Assembly: GCF_028389875.1 (NCBI RefSeq)
Contig: NC_084663.1
Coordinates: 116,893,801-116,957,800 of the forward strand
Direction of reading: 5' to 3'
Length of the DNA stretch: 64,000 nt
Source: Rhea pennata
Taxonomy: Eukaryota > Chordata > Aves > Rheiformes > Rheidae
Shown: piece by piece, positions 37,471 to 48,260 of the stretch
Layout: each line of letters starts with the position of its first letter
How positions within the stretch are numbered: the stretch's first letter is position 1
Notes under the pieces: model-generated
Told to the model about the DNA's origin: nothing
Databases searched by the model: none
Seen by the model: only the letters and a program-made list of their open reading frames with translations
Made by a program: the position numbers and the translations under genes

Positions 37471-37789
37471 TCTGACACGGTCCCAGGAAAACCTGGGCAC
37501 GGATCCGGGCTTACTCCGCAGGTGTTGCGGCGCTGTCCTCTCGGGTATACCTTGTCACCCGGCGTCTCCAACGCAGGAGCGCGGAATAGCCCCTGCAGCG
37601 GATCAGCTTTGGGGTGACTTTCTCTTGCCTGCGGAAGATGCAGGAGGCCAGTAAGGAAAAGGAGAGGCGGAGGAAAGGCAAAAACAAATCCCCTGCGTCC
37701 GTGTCCTGCAGAAGGGACAGCCCCTCCCTCCCCGCGGTGGGCTCTGAAGAGCTGGATTTACTTGAGACAACACAACGAATACACAATTA

Positions 37790-38180
37790 AGATTTCATTT
37801 CTTTTTTCAAGTGTATTGGGGGGAAAAATGTTCAGTAGCTTCATCAACAAACCCGTCCCTAATCCTAACCACACAAGCCAATGCTTCTGAAAAATGAAAT
37901 GATATTAGCAGAAATCCACTCCATCTTGCAGAGTCTGTTAGTAAATGAACTTTTAATGTATTGAAAACATATTCATTATAATGTATAAAGAGGCAATTTT
38001 CATTTTGTTTGTGTTCTTAAGAGTGTGACGGCGTCTTGTTTGCGACTGCCCCTGGGTATAAGCTATCATTGTGTAACTTAATTAGATATTCTACATGCTA
38101 GTGTGAGGGACATATGTCTATTCACTGTAACAAACATCAAGAGCCTGCCACATGCTTTAATGTTTCTGCTATGCCGAAAT
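37790..38180. promoter_or_regulatory. Candidate conserved non-coding element
   Basis: About 390 bases of AT-rich, repeat-free sequence with TAAT, TTAATTAGATA, TATTCATTATAATG and AACAAAC motifs, about 6 kb after OLIG2. It has the texture of a conserved enhancer. Not tested by alignment. Confidence 0.35.
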
Positions 38181-39670
38181 AAAGGCAGAGCAAGTGCAAG
38201 CTCTCCCAAGGACCTGTGGCCCCAAACAGCTTGAACACAACCCGCCAGCATTCACTGATTGGTTACAGTTTATTAACAGCCTATAAACTTCTCATCTGCT
38301 CGCGGGCGCTCGTTAGGGTTGTCACCTGCAACTGCCAAAAGCAGCACAGGCGCTTTGCAGGCGCGAATCTCGATTTTCTGAGGCGCAGGGTTTCCTCGCT
38401 TTCTCCTTCCTGGCTCTAGAGACGTTTACTTTAAACGAGGCACAAGGTTGTTTGAGGGTGACCCAAAATAAAAGTGGAAAAAAAAAAAAAGCCGTGGCTG
38501 TAAGCTCAGGCCAGCAGTAGCTGACGAGCTGCCACCGTGCTGCCGCTTTCTTTCAGCACACAAACCCAGAGTGAAACAGCGATATGTTCAGATTTCCAAA
38601 CCCCGACCTCACCAACACCGACTACCTTGTGTCTGGTGTTACTTGTATTCAGCCCCTACCCATGTTTTTCAAGCCCATGTTTTCTCTCATCAAAAAAGCC
38701 AAGGCACTAGTTTGGTAAAACTAGAGGATTTAAGATGATGAGAACAGCTGACAGAGTCAGATGAGTGAGGCCAGGATCCCTGACAAGAGGCGGCGATGAA
38801 GATACAGAGATAGGATATAAGAACAGAGCATGGAGAGAGTGATATTTCTCCACATACCATCTGAGCTTCTGAACGTATGCAGATACATGAAATATTTAAG
38901 GAAAAATAGTCTTTGCTTTCACCTTATAGTCCACATGGACCAACCCCAGCAGCGAACCCAGACGGCACATGTAATTTGGCTATAAGCCTGCAAAAGTCCA
39001 GCCCTTCCTTTACCTTCAAGTACCACAGGAGCTTCATATTCTATGGCACTGTGTGTAGGGTACCTCATCTGAAAGCAAATCATGTCAAATCCTTCTGATC
39101 GGGTCTTTACATCAGAACAAGAGACCTCAGCAACTGGGAGGTGTCTGGGGAGGAGCATCAGCCCCCCAATCACTCAGGGTAGCCAAGCACGGTTGCCTGG
39201 TTGGGGAAACTAGATGGGATCCTTGGTGGGAATTAATGACCTGCTTGCCCACAGCAGAGCTTAATAGCCCAGAAGCCAAAGCTTACAGCATGTCAAAACA
39301 AACAAACAGACAAAAAAGTGTGCACTTTTCTAGGGAATTTCTGCTGTTTCAGTGCACCCTATCAGTGTAGCATTTGGCTTCCCTTTGGTCTCATGACTGA
39401 CAAACCTCCCTCAAGGCCACGGTGGCCATGGGCACCTCCAGCAGCAGGGTGCCTCTGCCCACCTTCTGCTGGCACTGTCACGGCTAAGCCGTGCCAGAGC
39501 TGCCACGAGCTGGCTACAGGGTTCGTGGCCTGGTTGCTGACAAGCAGTTGGCATTTTTATTGTCCTGGGCAATGAAGCAGGGAGAAAACTCTGCTAGCAG
39601 TGACAGTCCCCAAAATGACCCATTTGACAAATGCTTTGCAAGGTGGATGTTGCTCAGACAAGTTTGCGGT
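38181..39670. other. Downstream intergenic, no gene seen
   Basis: Nothing beyond a short A run near 38480 and an AAAC-rich stretch near 39300. Confidence 0.55.
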
Positions 39671-39679
39671 AGGACCAGT

Positions 39680-40000
39680 CCAGTTCAGGGCAGCAAACCC
39701 GTCCTGTTCATCCCCGTGCAGGCTTGCGCGCCCCGCAAGCACCCGCTGAGCTTCCCCGAGAGGTGCTCCACCAGCGGCCAAGCTGACCGCGCTCCTCGGG
39801 AGAAGGCCAGGAGAGCACCGGGCGGTCCAGCGCCCGAGGAGGAGGATGGCTCCTCCGCCGCGCCAAAACAAGGGGCGGGTTTGCCCCCGGCACCAAGGTA
39901 CCGTCTCCACCACGCAGAGGCCGCGCGTGCGCCTTCTCTCCGCGTGGGGATACACCAGCCAGCACATCTCGCGGTCAACCCGACGGCGGCCTCGGTGTGA
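39680..40000. promoter_or_regulatory. Small CpG-rich patch
   Basis: A CpG-enriched stretch with no core-promoter layout and no supported coding frame. Confidence 0.4.
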
Positions 40001-40855
40001 GGACAGCGTATCCAAGAGTGTTAACAGGCTGCCAGAGGGAAAGAGCAGGAGGCAGATTAAGAAGGGAAGATACCATGGGGCCCTTTCCAGCAGCTGCTTG
40101 GTGCCCTTCTTTCCCCTATTCTGCCCGATCCTTCTCATCCAACAGGAGGAGGAGCGATGACGCTGTCCGCTTTCCAAGACGAAGGCTCGGGCGTCTGGCT
40201 TCCTGCTCCATGTTATTTCCCCAACGTGATTCTTGCAGGGGGCTTTACTGTGCCACAGAAATGGCTGCATATGGGGGACCAGCCCAGGTTTACAAGGGAA
40301 TTCGGGCATTGCTCCGCCCAGCACGCAAAACCTCAGCAGCTTAGATGGCTAAATCCTATTTAACAAAGTATCTCAAGGAGCCGGCTTCCAAATTATGCCA
40401 ACTCTCAGGCATTGCCTGTACTGGGAAGCTCATACAGAATAAGTCAGAGCTGAAATGTGCTGCACCATGGCTATTACATAGCAATTTGCCACGCAGCTGT
40501 TGTTATCCTGCACGGACCCCCCTTTGCAGACCAGCCTTTAGGCCCCACATGCTGGTCAGGCTCTTTAGGGCAGTCACCAAAGCCACCTCCACCTTTGAGC
40601 CCCAGCAAAGCAGTGCCCTGGGTCCGCGCCACTGCTTCGAGCATCGTCCTCTGCTGCATGGTCCCCTCCACGAATCCTGCAAGAAGGAAATGCAGTCGGG
40701 CCCTACAGCGGAGAAGATCATTTTGCACAGCGTGGAAGCTGGAAGCAAGCACATATGTACCCGGAGTTACCAACAAGCTAAATTACCATCAGCGCTTAAG
40801 TGATGAGGTGTCGGAGCAAGTCATTCCTCCAAGCAGGAACCCCACACATCCCATA
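40001..40855. other. Downstream intergenic, no gene seen
   Basis: Mid-GC sequence without recognised features. Confidence 0.5.
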
Positions 40856-40859
40856 TAGA

Positions 40860-41970
40860 GAAGCCCCTGCGGATGGGGCTGGAGGGCAAGCGCCCGCGGG
40901 GCTCGTATTTGAAGGGTAGCAGGCTCCTCTGCGCTTTGCTGACTGCAGAGGCCCCAACAGGTAGGCTGGGATTCGCAAAGGCACCTCCAGGAGCCGCAAG
41001 CCCGGGCTCTGTTTAATCGCGGGGGGATTTGAGGGCCTCGTTGGGGTCACGGTGGAAACCCCACCTCGAGTACCTCTGCACGCAGCGGCCTCGCGCACCG
41101 GCTCTCAGGATATGCAAACGGCACCACCACCACCACCCCCCGGCTAAAACGAGCTGATGTTTTATTCGGTTTGCATCCTCCGGTTTCAAGATCGGACCCC
41201 ATACCCCCCCCGCCCAACACTGTCTTTTGGCATCTGAAATCCGCCCCCCCAACACACCCCCACCATTTCCTTTCTCTGCAGACCAGGAGGGGGGTTTTGC
41301 CTCGCGATACATCTCGGGCCAGGAGCGCTCGGCTCTTGGGGGGCTGCCGGAGGCGCGGAGTGAGAGCTGCCAGCTCGGGGGCAGCGCGGCTGCCCGCGGC
41401 ACGGGGCATTGTGCTATAAATTAGCCGCAGACCTCCAAGCAAATTGCCCCTTTTCATCGTATCGGTGTAAGCCTCTGGGGCGCCTGGCTTCGGCTGCCGA
41501 CTCCGGAAAGGCGCCGAGAGTATTTTTCTTGCGAGGAAAGGCTGGGCCTTGAACTGGGTTTTACATACTAGCACGTGTGATTTCACAGCTCGCCAGAACG
41601 CCTCGGCTTCATGAAAGGCTGGATATTATTTTGCGTGCAACTTCGATTTCTGCCCTGTAATGTGGCTCGAGCGAGCATTTGAATGTTTATTTCAAGTTGT
41701 TTCCTAATTGGAAAAAAAAAAAAAAAAAAAAAAAAAAGCACTCTCAAAGGTATTTTTCTCCTTTTATTTCCAACTAAACCAGTGGATAACTATACATTTT
41801 ATACTAGGACATTATGCGTTAACAGAGTATAGCCAACTTTTGCAAGGTGATGTATTTGTGCTCCTATTATTTTTGCATTTTTTTTACTAAATTTCCCAAG
41901 ACATTACAGACATCTGTGGCAAACTATAAATATTCACGCCGTATATTTCTTTGACATTGGGGTTTGAGTT
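40860..41970. promoter_or_regulatory. CpG patch followed by candidate enhancer
   Basis: CpG-rich to about 41530. After that comes repeat-free AT-rich sequence (41560-41710 and 41740-41970), divided by a 26-base A run. It carries CACGTG and TAATTGG sites and a CTATAAATATTC stretch. The texture suggests conserved regulatory DNA. Confidence 0.35.
41712..41737 (+). repeat. 26-base A run
   Basis: An A run between two AT-rich, conserved-looking blocks. No retrocopy is recognisable upstream. Confidence 0.9.
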
Positions 41971-44395
41971 AGCTCTTTTTCAATGGCTGCTCATTCTAAC
42001 AGAAACGGCGACTGTGATTTCATCAGAAGCAACTTTCAACCTGTCCTCTGCACAGCTATGGTGTTAAGCTGCCTGCATTTTGAAAACGGAATATTAGTTA
42101 GAAAATTGCGGCGGGGGGGAAGCATTTTCCATAGGTAGCATCAAAACAAGTTCACCCCAAAGCAGAGCTTCTTCTCCCGGGTATCATTCTCCCCTCTCCC
42201 CGCAAACACTCATTGGCCTGTTTCTTTCTTGTTTTTTCTCCTTCTGCCTTCTGTCTAGTAGGGTGGCCAATTTGGTCACCCACTACAAACTCTTTGTTTT
42301 TGCTGTAATCAAGAAGGTGACCTAAAAACAATGACTAAAGCCAGCCCCAGCACAGGTTTGCCAAGTCTGTGCCTGGCCGAGAGGGCTGCGTGCCATGCCT
42401 AGAAGCGTGCCAGGAGCCAGGCTGCAAGCGTGAGAGTCTGAGAGGACACCTCCGTTTTCTTTCTGAGGGATTTTCTTTCTTTCTTTCTTTCTTTCTTTTT
42501 CCCCTTAGGGATCTGGAAATTGCAGAGAAGGGGGAGGGAAAGTAGCAAGCAGGATTGAACTGCAAGAATAACTCAAACCTGTTGGATTTTAAACCATTTT
42601 TTTTCAGGGATGAAAACTACCCTTCTAGGAAAAAACATGATGGAGCATAAGTCTAAGCAAGAGTTTTTCAGCTTTAAGCCTGGCGCATTATACTGAGCTG
42701 CATGTTTACCCATTCAATAGAAGAGGGGAAAATAAAGTGTGTGTGCATGGACAGGCACCTCTGCCGCAGCAGGAGGCTGCTCCCCGCCTGGGATCCTTGG
42801 GGTGCCGCTGCAGCAGAAGCAGCTGCCAGCAGCATGCAAAACAGGGGAATAGGAAAAGAGGAAGACAAAAATCTATTTAAACTCGGTCTTCACCCCGTCT
42901 CCAGCTTCACCTGGTGCAAGGAGAAAAAGGACCCCAATTCAGCCACAAGTCCTAACAACACTTGCTCTGGTCAGGGGCTCTCAAAGCAAAGGGCTTGTTT
43001 CCTACAAGGCTCTTGCCATCCCAGTGCCCTTCTTTTCCCATCAAAGGCAAGTTTGCCAAGGTACTGGACAGTTTGTTCAAAAAAAATGCCCAACATTGGG
43101 AACTTCAAACCCAGCAGCTCCTTGGAGAGATTGTCCTCGTGTTTTCCACAGTCTGCAGAACGCTCATTGGTTTTTCTCTGTGTGCTGAACGTAGATTTTG
43201 GTGAGGAGTCCTAGGGAAATGTGGAGTACGTTACTGTTTTCAAAACACGCACTGAGCCCTGGAGGCACAATCTGCGGGAGCATAAGGTGTGCTCTCGCTG
43301 CGCAGACTTGCAGTAAGAATTAAGTTTCTCTTCCCCAGTTTTTGCCACTTCCACAAGCAGTAAAGCAATAATATTGGGCAAAAACGCAGAAGGTGCTTCT
43401 GCTAGAGACATCTGCACCTTACTCTACACCAGAACATGAGGGATTTTGGAAGTGGGGAAAGGGTGCTGAGGTGCCCTCTCTCACCCATGCGTTTTTGAGG
43501 AGTTGTTTGGAGCTCTCTTCTCAGCCCTACAAGCAACACAATTTGTTTCTCAGAAGTATTCTGTGAGTTTTGAGCCCAAGCCATTGCTGGACAGGAAACG
43601 ATCTCCCATTCGTTTAAATTGTCTGACAGAAGCGTATACAAGGCTCATTCAAAACCCGTCTGTGCACATTTCTCTCTGGAAAAACCTTGTCTATAAAACG
43701 CCTCGGCTTTGTTTCACTTTGTCACTGGGCTTGATAGCAACTGCTGACTCTCGCCGTCAATGCCCGTATCCTTGACTTGACTTTGTGCCTTTCTTCTCCC
43801 AGCACACCACTTGCGCTGTTGCAGCTGTGGCTTCTGCATGAAGAGAAACTGGAATAAAGGGAACATTGACGGGGCCCACCAGCCCGCTCCCGCAGCCTGC
43901 TGAACCGTGCGCTGCAGAGCACGAGAGTCCCTTGTTGCGCATCTGAGCAGGCGACCTGAAGATAAATGTGTTTATAACCCACCGCTCGTTCTTTTGACAC
44001 GTATTTCTACAGAACTATTCTTCCGCGGAAAGTCTCTTCCTACCAGACACACCAGCTTTCATTGTTTTCCTCTCGTTTCTCTGCCAGCATCAAGGGATTT
44101 CGCCCAAGTCCTCTGAAACCCAGGAGATGAGATCCTGGAGGCAGCATGGTACAAATGCGGCCTTGCAACCGGAGGCAACGGCTAAGCTGACACCATTTCA
44201 GTAATGCGAGCCGGCCGTGAAAGGGAAGTGCTGGGTTTTGTATTCGGTGCCAGTCGCACTCGTAAGGGCTTTTCTCCCCTCTGTGAAGCTGGGAAACGTT
44301 ACTTGGCTTTGTAGGCTGAGCTGCTTATTTCTCCTTTCACGCAAGCGCCCATTCAAACTGCTCATTTTCAGAAAAGGCCTGCAAGGAGGGCTACG
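41971..44395. other. Downstream intergenic, no gene seen
   Basis: Contains the imperfect dyad at 42261-42281 and the CTTT repeat. No coding features. Confidence 0.5.
42473..42500 (+). repeat. (CTTT)n microsatellite
   Basis: About seven perfect cttt units. Confidence 0.9.
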
Positions 44396-44399
44396 GGCG

Positions 44400-44965
44400 G
44401 CAAACGCATCGCTCCCAACGCCGCATTTGCTCACACCCCAGCAGCAGCTGCCCGCCTCCGCCACCCCCCCCCCCCCCCCCCCGCAACGCAAACCGCCGCG
44501 GCGGGGCTCCCGGGAAAGCGCGGGCCGCGCCGGGCCGGGGCAGCCGCTTTCCCTCCCCTCCCCCCCCCCCCCCCCCCGCCGCCTCTTCGGAAACGAGCAG
44601 GGAGAGCGGCGAGCAGGCCACCGCGGCGGCCGGACCGGCCCTCGGGGCGGGCGGCGGCGGCGGCACCGGCACCGGCCCCGGCACCGGCACCTACCCCGCG
44701 CCGCCGCCGGCTCCGAACGTTGCGGGCCGCGCGCCGCAGCCAATGGGCGCCCGCCCCCCGCCGCGCCCGCGCTCCCATTGGTCAGTGACGGCCCCCGAGC
44801 GGCCGCGCCGCGTTCAAAGGCCCGCGGCGCCGCCGCTGCCATCTGTCGCGGCCCCGGCCACGACGTATATAAATATATACATATGTATTTATGCGATATA
44901 CATGTCTATGCACGTGTACGTGGGCCCGGCAAGGATTTCTGCCCGCCACAGGTCCTCTCTCCCCT
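44400..44965. promoter_or_regulatory. CpG island at 44.4-45.0 kb
   Basis: Dense CpG sequence with two long C runs (44464-44482 and 44560-44577) and CGGCAC-type short repeats near 44660-44695. Both strands are open for 200 or more residues, but the translations are Arg/Pro/Gly/Ala-rich and match no family I know. I treat it as a promoter island, not as coding. Confidence 0.7.
44738..44900 (+). promoter_or_regulatory. Orphan TATA/CCAAT core promoter
   Basis: CCAAT at 44740-44744, inverted CCAAT (ATTGG) at 44777-44781, a SOX/TCF-like TTCAAAG at 44813-44819, an OLIG/NEUROG-type E-box CATCTG at 44840-44845, and TATATAAAT at 44866-44874. All sit at the edge of a CpG island. The arrangement predicts + strand initiation near 44897. 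No recognisable coding sequence follows. A poly(A)-type AATAAA occurs at 45202-45207, so the product could be a short non-coding RNA. Activity is inferred from motif layout alone. Confidence 0.5.
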
Positions 44966-47900
44966 CGCCTGCCCCCGGCCTTAAACCAGACACTGCGGAG
45001 GACAGACACGTCTGTGTGCAAGAACAGGCATAGTACACCAGGAGAAACAACGTGTTTGGTACCTCTGGGTACTTCTCTCTTGGGGAGGCTTTTGTTGCTT
45101 TGTGTGTTTATTTGGTCCTTGATGGTGGATTTTTTTTTTTTTTTTTTGCTGTGTAGTATTTTATATGTGCAAACCTTTAATTGAGATTGTGTAACGATAA
45201 TAATAAAAAATGCCTAGTCATTCATGAGTTCTTCCAGCTTCTCTTGTCAACGACTGAATTAACAGTCTTACTCTGATAATATTTATCTCGCTGTAACTAT
45301 TAAAAATGCAATGGCTTACTTTCTTACTTTTTCTTTCCTTTTTTTTTTTTTTTTTTTTTTTTGGCCTGCAGCCGTCATGCAGCTAGCTTGAGCACTCAAC
45401 AGATAAAACATGCAGACAACTTCAGTGCAAACTCCAAGAGAAAAGTGGCAGGGAGAGTGGGGTGGTGTTTTGCATTTGAATCCGTAAGGATAAAGATAGT
45501 CCTGGAGTCCCAGACGGAAAGGACATATCCTCCAAGAACAGCTTGGAAACAAAAATAAATCAGTGCGCCATCCCCGCTATTGCAGTGGCCAGCGCTTATG
45601 AAAAAGGAAACAGTAACTTTGTCCAATGTGGTGAATTAGACGTAAAGAGTAGTCCAGATGGTTATTGTACAACTTGGGTGGTGGCAGGATCTGCGATGCA
45701 GGTTGGACAGCTTTAACAGCGACAGTGAAAGGACTGCCAGGCATTCACTGCCTGCCTGGAATTGCTTCCTGGCACTATTGATACAGGCAGGACATCACCG
45801 GGTGCGCGGAAAGCTCCATGTGCTTTCAGAGCAGTGCACACATTAACGTCCTTCTAGGAATAAAAGTCTTTGAAGTCGATCTTGAGGCTTTTGCTGCAAT
45901 AGGAGCAAAAGACTCCAGGATCGCAGCTTCTGAACGTAAAATGAAAAGGCTGCTCTTTAAAGCCAGACTTACTAGAAGCCGTTTTCTTGCCATCCTGTTC
46001 CCACTAAGGCCGTCCTACAGCAATTTTTGCATTGACAGATGCTATTTGTTACAGTTCTCACTGCTCTACTTTCGTGATGGCATTATCAAATCTTTTTTGG
46101 TACCAAAATATTGTAAGCACGTTTGTTGATAAGAATAGCAGCAACATGAAATTGCTACATAATATTTCCTACTCGGGGATTTCAAAGTGCTTTCAAAGTC
46201 AGTGTAACTTTTCTTTCCTATATTTTTACAAATGTGGGGGTGAGTGAGAAGAAGCACCTAAAGAGGACGTGAAATATCTTGGTCTGGTTTTCAGAGGAGA
46301 CTGGCATAGGGCTGAAACTGGAACACAGGGTTCATGCTTTCTAAATTTTCTTTCCAACTCTGTCTCTTCCCTTTGCAGTTTTTGGAAGAAAATTTCATTT
46401 TTGCCCATAGAACTGCTGTAAATGCAAGTTGCCTTGTTGCTGTGAGTGCTGAAGCTTTTCCCTGCGAAGAAAATGTAATGAGATGCCTCATCTCATGGTT
46501 CAAGGAAACAGGAACCCTGAAGGCTGGGCTGTAAAATTTGGTTTCCAAAGAGCTGCTCTCCACTTCCCTCATAGCTTGCCTGTAGCTAACTTGAAGCCCT
46601 GCTAGCAAAAACTGAGGTGCAAGCAGATTTTTCTAAAACTTACTGGTTCTTTTCCTACAGACTCACCTGAGTGGGACTTGGATGTTGACACTGGACCTGG
46701 ACACCACTGTTTTCTAAAAATGCAAAACATGGACCAACTGCATCAGACTGGATCATGCATTTTTACTATGCAGCTTCCTGCAGAGGTGGGCGATAATGCT
46801 CTTGAAGCCTGTCTGTGTTTCTCCATAAGGACTCAGTAGCTTCACTCTCCACCTGGCTTCTGGGTCAGAACGACTGTCTGGCCCACAGGTACTGCCTCCA
46901 AGGAAGATTTTAAGTTGAAAAAATGCTGGTGTATTACAATCAGAAAGGACTGTATTTTCCTAACTCGTAGCAACAACTCATTAAAGTACAGGTCCTGCTA
47001 GCACTTTCCTACCAGAAGATGCCCTTTTAGTGGAAGCGTACCACTGGAAATAGTGACCACCTCAAATTTCACAGACCACACTTGGGGAAACCATTTATTA
47101 GCAATCTGGGGAAAATAATTCCTCCTTCATTCATTCTTGTCTTTAAAATACAGCTTCCTCCCACTGTTCAGAAACATAAATGGAGCTTTTCTCCCCTTGT
47201 GATGTGCAGAGCACAAGTCATCAGCACTAGCCTCTTTTCTTGCAGCAGATCTTCACCTCTTCTTAACTGCATGGGGCTCGTGGATGGCCAGCACGGTGCT
47301 CATTCAGTTCGCATGTTATGCTGCATTTCTTCCAGCTCTGTGCTCAGTAGCCACGCAAGAAGAGGGATCCTGGTCAAGCTTGGAAAGACAACCTTCAGCC
47401 CTCATGCCATAAGCCACTGTTGTACTCACTTCCACCTTTGGACACACATGTCCAGGCTATTCAGCTCTCAGCACGTTTTTGAGAAGCTTCTAGCAAGCCT
47501 TATTTTTCAGTGGGGGGCTAGCAACATCTCCCTGTGAGCTACATGCCGTTGAGACTAGTCTCTCGTCCCTCTGCTTAAAGAATAGGGCCAATGTACAGGC
47601 ATTTACAACCTGCTGCATATCATCTATCAAGCTTTTCTGCCCAATTTAAAGGTCCTTTATGTAGTCAAAACAAATGAAGAAAAATATCACCTGGTTTCTT
47701 CCTTTGGTAAATTAGCAGTGTAATATACAGCTAGCTATCCCCACCTCTTACCCACACCACACAGAGCAAATTTCTGCAGCGCTTCAGTGGGTACTTCGTA
47801 CCAGTTCTCCAGGTACACAGGGCAAAATCAGCATTGCCTCGGCCTCCCAAAGGCAGGCACATACATACCCAACATGCCAGGCAACCAAGCTCCCTGTTTC

Positions 47901-47995
47901 AGACACCCATCACTCACCCATGGGGATGGGTGAGTGGAGCAAAGCAATGCCAGCAAGCCCCTGCGTCACATGAAGAACATATCCAAAGCAGCTGC
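44966..47995. other. Intergenic after the 44.8 kb promoter
   Basis: No open frame of recognisable family. An AATAAA at 45202-45207 could end a short transcript from the promoter candidate. The rest is ordinary AT-rich sequence. Confidence 0.45.
45339..45362 (+). repeat. 24-base T run
   Basis: A T run within a T/C-rich stretch, downstream of the 44.8 kb promoter candidate. Confidence 0.9.
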
Positions 47996-47999
47996 TGGG

Positions 48000-48260
48000 C
48001 AGCCCTCCAGTGAACTTCAAGAATAAAATTAATCTTTAAGCACAAAGGGACTAAACATGGTTAATTTTTAAGTCATTTGAAAATACTGCTGTTTGAGCTG
48101 CGAGGTCCGTGCTTCATTGCAAGCTCTTTTAATTGAAGAGCATGTCGAACAATTTTTTGTTACTGTTTTCAAAATAAACCTCAACATCCATTTTCTATGG
48201 GTGTCTATCAGTTCGCTGGCATTTACATTGCTTTTTTTGGTGGAAGTTTAGTCTGGGTAA
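48000..48260. promoter_or_regulatory. Candidate conserved non-coding element
   Basis: AT-rich and repeat-free, with TTAATCTTTAAG, GTTAATTTTTAAG and TTTTAATTG motifs, a 19-bp dyad at 48123-48141 centred on TAATTG, and a nearby SOX-type GAACAATTT. Looks like a homeodomain-bound enhancer. Confidence 0.35.

Noticed and set aside
44198..44984. Frames of 214 (-) and 255 (+) residues at the 44.4 kb CpG island as a possible OLIG1
   Set aside because: Neither contains a bHLH domain. Both are Arg/Pro/Gly-rich across C runs and promoter elements.
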